64,000 nucleotides of DNA from Echinometra lucunter. Its lineage: Eukaryota; Echinodermata; Echinoidea; Camarodonta; Echinometridae. Both the position numbers and the translations under genes were made by a program. Under the pieces are notes generated by a model. The model had not been told where the DNA came from and did no database searches. It worked only from the letters and a program-made list of their open reading frames with translations. Where the stretch lies: NCBI GenBank assembly GCA_029962745.1, contig CM057162.1, positions 13,889,650 through 13,953,649 on the forward strand, read 5' to 3'. Below, piece by piece: positions 33,430 through 46,964 of this stretch. Position 1 is the first letter of the stretch; each line of letters begins with the position of its first letter.

Positions 33430-35618
33430 GGAAGCTGAGGCTTAGGCTGCTTTACTTTAAATCACACCAGACCTGCCCATATAGTAGCTGTTAAAATAGA
33501 AATAAAATTTTCAATGAGAATACAAACATCACATTTTAAAAAGGTCATATCAGCAGATCGTTGTAATGAATGTAGCCTACCAAGGAATGAAGATTTCAAG
33601 GTTTATCTGATTTCCTTGATTTACCCCTGCTCATAAAGTTATTCAGTAAAATTGGGGATATACACTGTATATACAGTAGTGTATAATATTTTGGAGAAGA
33701 CATCAATCCTTTAGTGATCATATGTATTTTCAAGTATTACAGAATGTCGTCTGCATGTCATACTATTTGGAAAATAATGTCCCTTTTTATGACATTTTCT
33801 AGATAGTAAAACTACATGTATTTGTGAAATGTCACAATACACAAAATCTATGCCCAAAATGAAATGGGCATACGGCAGCTCAAGTGCCAGGGAAAAAAAA
33901 TACACGAGGTCTCAGAGCAAATTTGCCTCCAAAATGCCAAAAAGAGCCCTGAAAAACCAAAAACAAAAAATGAGCCCCTGAAATTCTCATTGTGACCAAT
34001 GTTAACTGTAATACAATGTAAAAAATTAAGGCCGGTAGGCTTAAAAAGTACCCCCCCCCCCAAAAAAAAATAAAAAATTTTCCTTGTCAAGTGCGCACTG
34101 GTCAAGGGCAACTCTCACGGTGTCACGGCTACCGCGTTTCTCAATTTATGATCATTTGCAGTTCATCCGTATACCGTTTTTAGTGCCATGGAGCTTTCGA
34201 TAAGACATAAACTTGTATGAAATTACAAAATGTGATTTCATTTGACTGATTTACTTAAACACGGTAAAAGCCCAGTTCAGCTACTTACAGTATCTGATTT
34301 TCAATGGGACCATAATCAATTGAAAAAACAATTAAAATTGAATATGAATACAAACATCAAACAACAATTACATGCAGAAAATATAAGAAACAAAATACAT
34401 GTAAATAAACATAGATCTTAAATAAAAACAAATTTTGCCATTTTTCAAGTTCTGGTTAAAACTATGGGACTCAGTGCCTCCAATAGTACCATTCACTTCA
34501 TCAGGACTGTGCCCCTCAGTGAATAGTACTATTTTGGAGCCGCCCATAATTTTAACCAGAAACTCTCAAGGCAAAGTATATTTGTATATTATTCTAAAAG
34601 TATCATGATTATCTGATTTATATTGCTGTGATATTTCCATCATTTTCGCACAAAACAATGATTCACTGTGTGAATAACAATAACAAAATACCGTAAGCCC
34701 ATAAAACTGTACTAAAATATCTAAAACCCTGACCTTCGGGGGGGGGGGGGGGCAGGAGGGGTGATCACCCCCAAACAAAAAAGTGGGTGGCAAAATGCAT
34801 TTTTGCCCTCCCTCTCCCCCCCCCCCAAAAAAAAAAATAGAAAAAGGTGAGAGAACATCATCCAGAAGAGAAGCAGACAAGGAACGATGATAAAGAAATG
34901 TTAAATCTTCACTTTGTGTTGGAGCATCAGGAGCTCATATTTAAATTACGTACCCTTTCTTCTGGTTGGTGGCTTTTGTTGATTTGGAAACCAATTGTTT
35001 GACCATATCTTTTGTCCAGTGATATTTTGTATGAGGACGCTTTGCATTTTTAAAAGTGAGATTGAAGGATTCGGTGCACACTTTTCGTGGATTCTGTGAA
35101 AGTTTTCAAAAAAAAAAAGTAAGTTTTCAAAATTCCGGGGGGGGGGGCACAACTGCCCCCGGCCCCCCCCCTACATACAGCAATACTTAAATGTGCAACA
35201 ACTTTCAACCAACACAACTGTCAAATTTTCACAAAAGATTGAAAAGGGTTTAATATATTAGAAGAAAAGGAGCAAAGAAATGCGAAAACTTAATTGTCTG
35301 CACTTTGCACGGGAGAGGGAAACTCCTCCCCCCAAGGAAGCATGCTTTGCGTGATACTGTCCCCAAAAATGAAATCCTGGCAATTAAAGCCGGTGCTTTA
35401 CCTTGCAGGTGTCTTTGATCCTGTTGAATCCCGGGGGGGGGGGGGGGGGAGGTCATTTCCATTGAAGAGTGGACAGCATCCGCGAGAAAAAAAAACACAG
35501 AATAAAGGGTATTTTTTCAGGTGTAGGCGTGGAATGCACAGAACGCAAAGAGTGTCAAAAACACCCAAAAATGAAAAAAAAAAGCCCCCTTAATCACGAA
35601 CGCGAAAAGGGTATGTAA
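33430..35618. other. Non-coding stretch with several poly-G/C runs
   Basis: No gene recognised. It holds G or C runs near 34050, 34740, 34815, 35138, 35165 and 35431, several looking like the ends of short transposons. An exon-like end (AGAAGAAAGG followed by GTACGT, - strand, near 34954) could be a 5' exon for the repeat protein, but this is weak. Confidence 0.4.
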
Positions 35619-36118
35619 NNNNNNNNNNNNNNNNNNNNNNNNNNNNNNNNNNNNNNNNNNNNNNNNNNNNNNNNNNNNNNNNNNNNNNNNNNNNNNNNNN
35701 NNNNNNNNNNNNNNNNNNNNNNNNNNNNNNNNNNNNNNNNNNNNNNNNNNNNNNNNNNNNNNNNNNNNNNNNNNNNNNNNNNNNNNNNNNNNNNNNNNNN
35801 NNNNNNNNNNNNNNNNNNNNNNNNNNNNNNNNNNNNNNNNNNNNNNNNNNNNNNNNNNNNNNNNNNNNNNNNNNNNNNNNNNNNNNNNNNNNNNNNNNNN
35901 NNNNNNNNNNNNNNNNNNNNNNNNNNNNNNNNNNNNNNNNNNNNNNNNNNNNNNNNNNNNNNNNNNNNNNNNNNNNNNNNNNNNNNNNNNNNNNNNNNNN
36001 NNNNNNNNNNNNNNNNNNNNNNNNNNNNNNNNNNNNNNNNNNNNNNNNNNNNNNNNNNNNNNNNNNNNNNNNNNNNNNNNNNNNNNNNNNNNNNNNNNNN
36101 NNNNNNNNNNNNNNNNNN
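35619..36118. other. Scaffold gap (500 N)
   Basis: Exactly 500 N, probably a default gap length. Low-complexity poly-C/G and poly-A sequence lies on both sides, a likely cause of the assembly break. Confidence 0.98.
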
Positions 36119-37350
36119 GGCTACAGCCTCCCCTCCCCCACTTTTTTGAGTGTACACATTTGCCTCTGTACAAAAACCTGGAAATAATTATACTGGTTTG
36201 TATGCGCAGCCGCCCCCCCCCCCCCACCACTTTCGAAAACTTCCTGCGGTTTCTGATGAGGCTATGTAAATATGCTTGATATTATTGGAAAATACTGATA
36301 GTGAATACTTTGCACAAGAGAGGTTGATGTTGCAAAAGATCTTGGTAGGCTGTGGCCGTACTTGAAGTTACATGTAGCAGCATGTTGGAACTGTTGTTAT
36401 GATGCTTTGACTTTGCCGGGCGGGGGGGGGGGGGGGGGGGGGCTTTGCAGCCTCGTTTATTTGTGTGTGGGTGTGGGTGTGTGTTGTGTCCGCGCGCATG
36501 CGGAAATTTATTTTAAATGAAATCTCTAATGAAATATTTGGAAAAACAAAAACAAAATCTGTGATGCCTAACCTAATGCCAACCACTTCAAAGTTTCCCA
36601 TCCTACTACGGAAAAGTTTCTCAATAAAAATGTCTTAAAATATTACTGATATATAGAGAAAATACTCCTGAAAAAAAGTACAATGAATTCCTGAATCTAC
36701 AATTTACAATGACCGTCAGAAAAATGAAGCCCCAAACCTTGCAAAAATTTTAAATGAAAAGGACTTCGACGTGGCAAATTGCGAAATTTATTCGAAAGTT
36801 TAGATAAAAATAAGTCCGAAATCAATTACAATTCTAAACGATGTCGGAGATGTTAATTACATTATTATTCTCAGATAAAAATTCAACATCGACAAATTGA
36901 ATACCATTTTATTTTTCAATGCTGTAAGCATTCATGATAAGACGTCGTGTAGATGCCCCAATTGGCTATAAGCGTCTTATTTATACGATTACAAAATCCT
37001 TGTTATCTTCGTCATTAAACAGTTTTTAAATATATTCAAAGAGAGCAACCTAGAATATTCCGATTGCAGTCGCACCCTCCGGTCATATAAATAGGCCTAC
37101 GCGATATGCCTAGGCTAGGCGGCCGAATGTTGATGTAAACAAAGTTTGGCTAGGCTATATGCGCGCACTAGTGCGATTGCGCATGATAATACGCCTGTTG
37201 CTCCGGGCGACAAGCGCATTAAGGTCAATATGCAAAATGCGATGACCCTGCGGTACACGTCCGCGTTTTATTCCAAAGATACGAAAATAAAAGGAAAGCT
37301 AGCTCGCTCGGTATACGACTCTAGCTTAGCTCTAGCTCTGGATCAATCAT
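36119..37350. other. No gene seen; CpG-containing stretch at 36940-37330
   Basis: 36119-36900 is AT-rich with a poly-G run at 36422-36442 and a GT repeat near 36465-36485. 36940-37330 is richer in CpG (GCGCGCACTAGTGCG, GGCGGCCGAATG) and has a TATA-like CATATAAATA near 37085. It could be an old promoter or part of a transposon. No ORF of interest follows on either strand. Confidence 0.35.
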
Positions 37351-37571
37351 ACTGAGCATGCTCAGTGCAGTGCGAAAAGGGGGAAATCCCTGGACTCCGG
37401 TTGCAACCGTGGTTTTAACCGTGGGTCTAATTGAAACCGTGGATTTTTGAAACCACTGTTTGTGAATCACAGACTCGGTGAAACCGTGGTTTCAGGTGAA
37501 ACCATGGTTTCAAAAATCCATGGTTTTTAGAAACCACGGTTTCAAATGAAACCACCTTTGTGAATTCGGGC
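37351..37571. mobile_element. Short-word hairpin array A (GAAACCGTGGTTTC)
   Basis: It starts with the palindrome-bearing ACTGAGCATGCTCAGTGC and ends GAATTCGGGCC. Between them the near-palindromic word GAAACCGTGGTTTC and its halves (GAAACC, GGTTTC) recur more than eight times on both strands. The layout is the same as 47291-47455, which uses a different word. I take it as a small non-autonomous element. Confidence 0.6.
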
Positions 37572-37584
37572 CAATAGGTTTAAC

Positions 37585-38040
37585 TTGCAAATGGAAGAAT
37601 TTATGGATCGACTAAACTTGATTGATATTTGGAGACAAAGAAATCCATTACGATGTCAATTTTCATATAGACAAAATAAACCATTTATGCAAAGCCGATT
37701 AGATTACTGGATAATATCGTCTAGTTTAAAACAATTCACTTCAAAATGTGAAATCATTCCATCAGTTGCGCCCGATCACTCGGCTATTAATTTGTTTCTT
37801 CTTAACAAAAAGAGTGATGTTATGAAGAAAAAAGCTTCCTATTGGAAATTTAATAACAGCCTTTGTAACGATAGTTTGTATATTAGTCAAATGAAAGAAA
37901 ACATAATGAAATTAAAACACGAGTTACAGTCAGAAATTAAAGATAAGCGGTTACTTTGGGACTTTTTGAAAATGAAGATACGCAGTTTTACTAAAAAAGA
38001 TTTTCTAAGCAGATCGCAAAGGAAAGAAGGGAAAAAATAA
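37585..38040 (+). pseudogene. LINE ORF2: endonuclease end
   Basis: 151 codons reading RLNLIDIWRQRNP and SRLDYWIISSSL, then SVAPDHSAI: the C-terminal part of an APE-type endonuclease including the SDH-like catalytic triplet, here PDH. It ends at TAA after a frameshift, and the linker to the reverse transcriptase (38041-38270) is in other frames with a stop near 38200. Confidence 0.75.
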
Positions 38041-38270
38041 AAGGCCTGGAAAAAGAGGTCCAAGAATTAGAAACAAAAGTAATAAATGGTGTGAGTGATG
38101 ATTTAGTCAAAAGATTAGAGTCTAAACGTAAAGAACTCCAAAGTTGTTATGACTATATTAATGATGGGCTTAAAGTCAGGTCTAGAGCTTCTTGGTATAA
38201 ATAGAGAGCGAAACCCTCACAATTATTAAAATCAAATAAAAACAAAAGTGTAATTCGAAAGTTACAGGTA

Positions 38271-39688
38271 ATGGGTGGCGAGATAAGTTGTAATGAAAAT
38301 GAAATTATTAAAGAAATTAAACTGTTTTATAGTAAACTTTATGGAAGTGTACGGGCGAATACGGTTAGTAGTGTAGAGTTTTTTCCCCACACCCTGCCGA
38401 AATTAAGTGCTGACTCTAAGAAAATATGTGAAGGAATCATTTTGCAAAGGGAATGTTCAGCTGTTTTGAATCAAATGAAATTAAACAAGTCACCGGGAAA
38501 CGATGGGCTAACTGTCCAATTTTACAATATTTTCTGGCCAGTTATTGGAGATCTGGTAGTTGCAGCTTTAAATGAAGCGTTTCAAGTTGGTGAACTAGCG
38601 GCTTCCCAAAAGCAAGCTGTAATTACTTTAATTAAAAAGGAGGGTAAGGATCCATTAATGATTAAGAATTATAGGCCAATATCCCTCTTGAACGTCGACT
38701 ATAAAATTCTTGCTAAAGTCCTTTCAACACGAGTGAAGGAAGTTTTGGTTGAAATAATTTCACCAGACCAAGTAGGTTATATGGAAAACAGAAATATAGG
38801 TGAAGCCATAAGGTTAATAGATGACATGATCTTTCATACTTCGAATAACAATTTACCTGGTTTTTTAGTTGCCGTTGATTTTGAAAAAGCATTTGATTCG
38901 GTCTCACATGTATTTTTACAAAATGCTTTATATTTTTCGGTTTTGGCCCATCCTTTTGTAAATGGATTGATATCATGTATACTAATACTCTTAGTTTTGT
39001 TTTAAATGGAGGATATTCAACAGGGTATTTCAAGGTCGATAGGGGAGTAAGACAAGGAGATCCATTATCTCCCTACTTGTTTATTCTTTGTATCGAAACC
39101 CTGGCTCACGTGATTCGAAATGATGCTTTGGTTTTAGGTTTGCAATTTAGAGGCACAGAAGTGAAACAGGTACTTTAAGCGGATGATATTACTCTATTTG
39201 TTAAAGATCTCGGGTCGATGAAGCGTTTAGAAATAATATTTGAAAGTTTTGCAAGTATATCTGGATTGAAAATGACTAAAGAAAAGACATATGTAATGTT
39301 ACTAGGTAATTCTACTCAAGAAATTAGCCCAGGAGCACCCCCGTTTGGAAAAGTAGTACCATTCGTAAAAATATTAGGAGCATTTTTCAGCTTGGACATT
39401 CATGTAAAAGAAAGTATGAACTACAAGGAAATTTTGAGCAAAATTAAAAAATCTCTAGCATGGTGGAAACAGAGAGACTTAACCTTAATGGGTAAAATTC
39501 AGTTGTTAAAGATTTTTATATATTCTAAGTTAATGTTCATTGCGTCACTTACTCCAATTCCTCATTCTATTTTTCATGAACTTGATAAAATGACTTTCGA
39601 CTTTTTATGGAGAGGAAAAGACAAAGTCAAGAGGACTACGATGTTTCTTGATTACAAGAAAGGGGGACTTAAAATGATGAATTTTTGA
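38271..39688 (+). pseudogene. LINE ORF2: broken reverse transcriptase
   Basis: Reverse transcriptase blocks are visible: NKSPGNDGLT, NYRPISLLN, SPDQVGYMENRNIGEAIRLID and DFEKAFDS (first catalytic Asp), then a frameshift near 38940-38975, RGVRQGDPLSPYLFIL, and the YADD box. The Tyr codon of YADD is TAA, giving a stop at 39176-39178 directly before ADD. The frame then runs to another stop at 39686. The enzyme cannot be made from this copy. Confidence 0.85.
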
Positions 39689-39748
39689 TTGTTTATCAAA
39701 GTTCAGAGAATTATGTGGGTAAAGAGACTCTTAGGAGGAAATCAGTAA

Positions 39749-40831
39749 ATGAAATGGAAATTGTATTTTGAGTATTGTACTCAATATATAGGAGGGAAAT
39801 TTATCTTCTTCTGTAAGTATGAAATTAGACAGCTAAAACTATCTTTATCGCCATTTTATTTGGAACTAGTAGAGACATGGTTAGAACAGGAAGATTTGAG
39901 ACAAATTTATGGCAGTTACAAAGGTAATGAAGTAATTTTTAATAACAAACATATATGTTTTCGAGGCTTTCCATTCTGTCATGCAGATCTAATATCAAAG
40001 GGTATATTCAGGTTGAAACATATTGTCGATAACAATGGTATTTTGAAAACGGACGCATATTTCACAAGTAAAGGTCTTAGTTCATGGAATATATTGCAGA
40101 TAAGATATATTTTTGAGAAAATTCCGTCTAGTTGGAAAAGGCAAATGCACTTAACAGAAGAAAAGATAAATGAATTAGATATGGAAGAGATTCTATTCAT
40201 TATTTCGGATAAAACTGTCCCTGTAAGTGAAATCGTTTCAAAAAGATTATATAAAACTAATATTAACAGCAATCTAGAAGTCCCCCCTGTAGTCAACCGG
40301 CTAAAAGAATTATTTGGTTTGTCTATTAGAGACACTGAAAATATTTTTCTCAGACCTAGGAAATGTACTTTGAATAGTAAATTAAGGGAATTCCAATTCA
40401 AAATGTTACAAGGGATTATTTATACGAATCAAGATCTATATCGGTTTGGCCTGGCTCTTAGTAATTTGTGCTCCTTTTGCAAAAAGGAAGTAGAAACTTA
40501 TCGGCATGTATTTCATGATTGTGAACACATTCGGTCGCTATGGAAGATAATCGGCGATACACTTAACTTGCCAATTCTAAAAGATTTGAACAGGGAAGGA
40601 ATATTTTTTGGTGTGCCTTTGGGCAATGTAGGGAAGACGTATTTATTGAATCATGTAATATTGTTACTAAAACATTTGATATTTCAAAGTAGAAAGAGAA
40701 ATATACCTCCAAATAGCCAAGAAGTGAAAGAAATATTAGTAGGAAATCAAGTTGAGGAAAAAAAGATAGCAATAAATTGTAACACCCTATCACTACATTT
40801 GAAAAAATGGGAGACTTTTGATTTCCGGTGA
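39749..40831 (+). pseudogene. LINE ORF2: C-terminal part
   Basis: 360 codons in the same frame as the end of the reverse transcriptase, separated from it by two stops (39686 and just before 39749). It contains the LINE C-terminal CSFCKKEVETYRHVFHDCEH motif, a likely zinc or nucleic-acid binding element, and ends at a natural-looking stop before the 3' untranslated region. Confidence 0.75.
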
Positions 40832-41340
40832 ATTGTGGAGTCCTTTCTTTTTTCCCAACGGATTATAATATGAAATGTTACGGATAAGAGAGGAGGAACA
40901 TTTTTGTTGCGTCATTGGTTGTCTGCAGATTCTCACGCTCTTGTAAGTCACGGAATGCGAGGGGTATGTTCAGGGATCGGGAAAGGGAAGGAGTGTTGTG
41001 GGGGAGGGGGCTGAAGGGCTGAAGGGGAGGGATTAGGTGTTGTGCCGGGATGTGCGGTTGCTTCTGTCTTTCCTCTTTATTTTGTTTCTTCCTTATTTCA
41101 TTCTTAATCTGTTTTTTTTCAGTGAAAGAAACGCAGAAAGGACCAGTTACATTAATTACATTGTTAGTCAACTGAAGTGATTTACAAGTCTATATATCAT
41201 ATATAATGTTTTGTTCTACTTTGATTTTACTGGTACCATTGTACGTAATATGTCAGTTTATGATTGTAATTTGTTTGCTATTTTTGTACATATTGATGTC
41301 ACTGAAAGAAAAGAATAAAAGAATATTTTAAAACAAAAAA

Positions 41341-41525
41341 TTATCGCCGGGACACCCGCATAGCCAAGGGGGGTGGTGGGGCGGTCACTCTCCCCCCAAA
41401 TGCCAACAAAAGAGAAAGAAAGAAAAAAACAAAACATGTGAGCGAGAAAAGAAAAAGGTATAGGAGAACATAAGAAAAGCAGGAGCAGACAAGGAACAAT
41501 TCAAAGAAACCGAAGCACCCCCCGC

Positions 41526-41570
<45 letters not shown>

Positions 41571-42470
41571 AGCAGACTTTGCTTACTCTGTATTGCATGC
41601 TCATTACTGCCCCCTCCAAATGAAATCCTAGCTACGCCACTGTGCTGGGACCCTGGGCTGGGTTAGGCCCAGGTTACAAAAAAGAGGTAAAACAAAGAAT
41701 GTTGAAGAAATCTCAAAACCAATATCAATACAAGCCAATGAGATGTCAGTTTTCATACAAAATTTTTTATGAACATCACATAGACCAAATAAGCTTCATT
41801 TCTAAAGTGTTTTGGAACAAAAAGTTTCAAGCTGAAAATATATTCTATTTTTGTAATCAATTGAAGCATTCGGGAGAAAATAAAACCTGCCGATACAGTA
41901 AATACTAAATATGAATTGAAATTATTATTCCAATCATGGCAGTACACAGCAGAGTGGGGGAGGGGGCAGTCCCCCCCCTCCAAAAAAAATGAAAAGTTAT
42001 AGGTTTTACTGAAAAATTTTAGGAAATTCAACAAAAGTGTTCACCAAAGCCTTCTGTTTCACTTTAATAAAAGTAAAATCAACCCCACGACAAGTTTGTT
42101 CCCTTGCTTTCAAGTTTTAAAAAATATTGTACATGTATGCATCTTGCCCTGATTCTGATGTGCAGTATGTTGGACAAGTTGTACTTACATGTACATGTGT
42201 GGTAGAAAATTATTGCCCTTACCAAATGCTTTATTTTTGTATTTTCTTTTTTCAGGTTCAGAAAGATTTAAAAAAGAAAATGCAATTTCGCTGAGACGTG
42301 AAATGGTGAGGCTAACTCTATGATCAAGGACACTAACTGCCCCCACACATAGGCCTACGACTTCTTACTGCACGAAGGTGAAGGAGACAAAAGAAGAAAA
42401 AGACTGGACTAAGATTTAATGCTTTTGGTAAGTTTGTGTTTTTATACGGAATGATGACAAAAAGATACTG
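41341..42470. other. No gene seen; transposon debris
   Basis: A poly-C run of about 40 bp lies at 41530-41568. CTAGCTACGCCACTG at 41627-41641 looks like a transposon end. A TTTTTTTCAG acceptor-like site at about 42246-42255 precedes a short exon-like block ending at GTGAGG near 42305, with stops in the frames checked. Confidence 0.35.
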
Positions 42471-42924
42471 CTGGTCTACCAGCAGCTGGTCTAATTATCT
42501 GATTGTCTTATACCACATAGGCTAAACCCATTTGGTCTACTATAAATTTGGTCTAATTGCCATTTGATCTAATACATACTTGGTCTAACTCTCATTTGGT
42601 CTAATGACCACTTGGCCTAATTGCCAGTTCGTCTAATAACCAACTGGTCTAATTGCCTTTTCGTCTAATTCTCAAATGCATGTTTGATCTATTACTGGTT
42701 TATTACAGGTAATAGACTAAGTGGTGTTAGACCAAGTGGACATTAGAAGAAATGGTCATAAGACAAAATGAGAATTATACACAAAGGTAAATAGGCGAAA
42801 TGGCTATTAGACCAAAAGGTCAGAAGACGAACTGGTTGTAGACAAAATGGAATTAGACCATGTGGGGCTAGACCAAACAGGCAGTAGACAAAGTGGGAGT
42901 AGACCAAGTGGCAATTTACCAATT
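42471..42924. repeat. Short-word hairpin array D (TTGGTCTAATNNCCA)
   Basis: About ten degenerate units of 20-25 bp of the form TTGGTCTAATTGCCA fill 42471-42690. From about 42715 to 42924 the same units appear as the reverse complement (for example ATTAGACCAAAAGG and GTAGACCAAGTGGC). The two halves can fold as one hairpin of about 450 bp. Confidence 0.75.
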
Positions 42925-45900
42925 AAACAGCATATCACTGTGTGAAATGGCACGACAACTGCCAGTAATTTAAAAATTCATAACTGTGACAAATTTGTGG
43001 CATGTTAGGGGAAATGAGAGAGGGATGGTTGATTATTTTACTATTTGCACTAGTAGTGCAAGGCAAACCATTTATTTAGAATACAAGTGTGTAGCATCTC
43101 ACTTCTTGGCACTATGACTAAACAATAGTAAGATACATTGAAAGGATGGACTATACAAGTATAGTTTTAAGAGAAAATAATTGGTAACCATGTCATAGTG
43201 TAATTACTGAAACATATTTTGTTCAAATATCTAGAATGTATTATTAGATTTTTTGGTTTTATCCTTAGTGCTTATTATTATGAAAGCCCTTAGGCTGAAT
43301 TACATTTTACAATAAAAAGTTGGAATGGAACATAGTCTAAAAAAAATCTGATATATATAAGTTATTTTGATAATTGTGAGCTGGTAAAACATACCATAAA
43401 GTAACTGTTGATTAAGACGAATTGTTTAGTAACATTGGGACATGTTACTCATATGGACTTCAAGTTATCCTGCTCTTTTCTCATATTTTTTTTTTCGTTT
43501 ATGCAGGAAGCTTTCAAATAATGCACAGGGTGAGGCTCACCTTTCCCAGTAAACCCTATCCAGAATGGTATCCCACTGCATCGCTGCAAGAAGGAACCAA
43601 TACATCAATTCCCTACTAGAAAGGAAGTTGATTGGGGTTTTCAAATATGGCAAGTCCCATGTGCAGCCCAAGAGGACCCAGTGCTCTATAGAGAAAATAG
43701 ATACTCGCCTGATATTCAGGTATATTTTATTCAATCTTACAACTACATAAAGGTGGAAAACACACAGTTTTTGACTAATGAAACCATCCAGATAATCCAA
43801 GTTGAAACAGATTGTGTGTAAAACTGATTACTTATGAGAAGATCATGATTTAAAAAATGGTTAAAATCTTCAGCCAATTTCAGCCGCAATAATACATACC
43901 ATTTAAGCATATTGATTTTGTTATTTAAATAGCACATGTATTACCTTCAATATGGGGCTTCTTTCTTGAATAATATGACACGGTTGTTTCTCTGATTAAA
44001 GTGAAATAACATGTGAGTACAAGAGTAAATGAAAACTGCATGTAAGGCAATTAGGTGGCCGTAAATATTTTTTTCAAAAGTAACAAACTTAAACTCCACT
44101 TAACTAATTTCTAAATTGCTTCTTCTTTTTCAGTTCATCTCATTGAATACCTGATGATTTCTCCCAAGTTTTCCGGATTTGCCACTTTTCCCTGGGTTCA
44201 GGAGGCTGCAGGTGGTATAGATCTAGCTGGGAGTGGAGTCAATGAACTGGCTCTTCTTGTTCCTTCTTGGAGCAATCCGAGATCTCTCACTGACATTTTT
44301 TATTATTGGAGAAAAAATTGTCAAGATCACCTCAGTTTTGAACCAATGACCTGATCTGTATCCTAAGCCATTCTTTCCCGAAAATTTAGTAAGTTGTTGA
44401 ACTAGGCCTTTTAATGCAGTATTTCGTTTTACTAGTTTATCCTCTACTCGTGTATTTTGTGTCTGAAATATTCTTTGGAATATAATTGGCCTGTATGCCA
44501 TTAAATTGATAAGAAGGATAACTTGTATATACCTCAAAGGGTATTTATATGATTCATGTCATTACCTAAATTCAATACCATCCATAATTGTAGTGTGGCA
44601 TTGATTGATTGATCTAATCTATTGTAAGATCTTATTGCGGTGATGTAATTATTGGAAAAAATCATTCATATGGACCATTAAGTCACTAGGATGTTGGAAG
44701 GGCATTGTAGCATTGCTATTTTAACCGCAAACAAACTTACAGTAGGTTTTTTATTTGATTGCAAATGATTGAATAACAAGCAATAACAAATGATGCTTCA
44801 TGTAAGGGGTTAGGTTACCAGTTATGCTCTTAAGTAATTGATGATACTTAGTTGAATTATTTTTTATTCAAATCATCTCTTTCATTAATGCTTGAACCAT
44901 TTCACAAGGCAGACGTGAGAATAAATAATATGTCAAATTTGTATCAGAAAATACAGATATCTCGCCATGACTTCTATACACACCTGGCCTGAGGGTAGTT
45001 GAGACTTCCCCATCAGTGTTGCACTACTAGTATTGTAAGATGTCTGCATGATTTTCATGGAATATTAGAGTTCAAAGAAAAAATGCATGCACTCTTCGTA
45101 TATTTAATGCCCCCTTACAGAGGGCAATTCCATAATGATGTCTGGTACCCTATATGTACAACTTTGCTGAAATGATTTGTATCAGCCTTGTACTTCATAA
45201 TGTGAAAAAATGTAACATTCTCAAATTATCATAGCTTGAGTAGTTCACCAAGTTAAATGAAAATGGAGAATAGTAGGGGTGGGACGTACAGAAAGATCAT
45301 TTTGTGGCACTGCCCTAGATTGATAATGACATTTTGAAACATTTTTTTCTTTTTCTTCGGGGGGGGGGGGGGGGGGGGGGGATAAGGGGAGGTTTATTAA
45401 TACAGATTAATAAAATCATCTGAAACGAAAGGTACCCTGCTGCATATAATATTATGTTTGTGCTGATGTAATTCTCTATTTTGTATTACTGCATACTATA
45501 CATATATTTTTGATTATACATGCAGTATAATGATTCTTACTTGTTTCCTTTAATTGTTAAAGATTTTTGTTAAATGTCTCACAAAAAATTTATGCTGGTG
45601 CTCGTTGAATTGCTTAGCTTTGTATTACTTGAATATTTAGGATGATATAATCATGATTGGCTTTATTTCTGATCGTCATTCGTCATCACACAGTTTAATA
45701 CTCTTCCCGACTCTTTCTCCAATTTAAATGTTTTCATATTTCTTGGTAGGTTTCTGAGTTGTATAGAGCTTGTTGATGGGAAGTGAAACACAGTACACAA
45801 CAGTATTGTCATGATTTCTTTAATGATTTTATACCCGTGTACTATTAGCACAAAACCAGAGATGTGGTATTTTGCTTATTAGTAAGTTGACCCTTTTCTC

Positions 45901-46933
45901 TCCCTGGTGTTCATTTATTGCATTTTGTATAATGCTGTAGTCCTTTTTACAAACATAAGAATTGTGAGTTTTTCCAAAAATAAAGGAAGAAAATTACATT
46001 GCTATATTGTATAAAAGTGGATCTAAGAATGTATTTGTTTCCCGTTGTTCGCAGAGCATCAGTGTCATAGCAAGGATTTTATGGGGGGGGATGGGGGACA
46101 GTAGTGACTACTCGAACATATGAATCACATGAGCTAACCTAGGCGAAGCTTGAAAGCTGTGACGCTTCTTTGTCAATTCCTCCTTGTCTGTTTCCGCTCC
46201 TCATACGTTCTCTTACATTTTTCCCTCTTTTCTCACTTTTTTTTTAAATTTTTTTTTTTCCCTCTTTTAGCCTTTCTCTTTTTTTGGAGGGCAAACACTG
46301 ACCTCTGGCTAATCATGTGATATTTATTTGAATTTATACATGACTTTAAAAGGAATCAGGGATCTAATTCACCAAAATCTCAAATAAGAACAAATTCTTC
46401 AAGCATATTAGAGTTAGGTGAGTAATTGACCCCCCCCCCCAAAAAAAAATAAATAAATAAAATAAGAATGATACGATCAGTGACTCTCCCCTTCCCCTCC
46501 ACTATGATGGCAGATATATCGGGTAAAAAAAAAGGACCAAAAAGCAATTTGGGGGTAAAAAAATAGAGCGGGGGGGGGGGGGGCTGTCAATTAAAAAATG
46601 TGAAGGTCCGACTACCTACCGGTGTTCGACAATCACAAACTCTCATACGTTCCCTCGCATGGTGGGAGGGAGGGGAATACTCCAGTTATGGAACTTACAA
46701 AGGGGCACTCCCTCCCATCGCCCCGCCTCATCCGCGGCTGCGGACAATATTTTTTTTAGCCTTACATCCCATCCACCCCATCCAGTCCCCTTAAAATGAA
46801 TATTTTTGTCGATTTCTCATAAAAAAAGTGTACAGAAAGGGTCTGCCTACGAGGCTTGCAAACAAGGGCTTGTATGGTGGTACGGGGATGTGCAGCTGCT
46901 CTCATGGGTCACCGATTCTGAGTACCCCTCCCC

Positions 46934-46964
<31 letters not shown>

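Larger units (their letters stand above)
37580..41340 (+). mobile_element. Dead L1/Tx1-like LINE (5'-truncated)
   Basis: In order: the end of an endonuclease-like domain (37585-38040, with SRLDYWIIS and VAPDHSAI), reverse transcriptase (38271-39175), a thumb/connection region, a C-terminal CSFC...HVFHDC zinc-knuckle-like motif (near 40473-40530), a stop at 40829-40831, and a 3' untranslated region with AATAAA near 41317 followed by an A-rich end at about 41340. NKSPGNDGLTVQFYNIFW and NYRPISLLNVDYKI are typical of the L1/Tx1 group. It uses all three frames, with two frameshifts and several stops, so it is inactive. The first part of the endonuclease and ORF1 are missing. Confidence 0.88.

Noticed and set aside
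38713..40793. Reverse-strand ORFs inside the LINE
   Set aside because: The + strand encodes recognisable endonuclease and reverse transcriptase motifs in the same bases.
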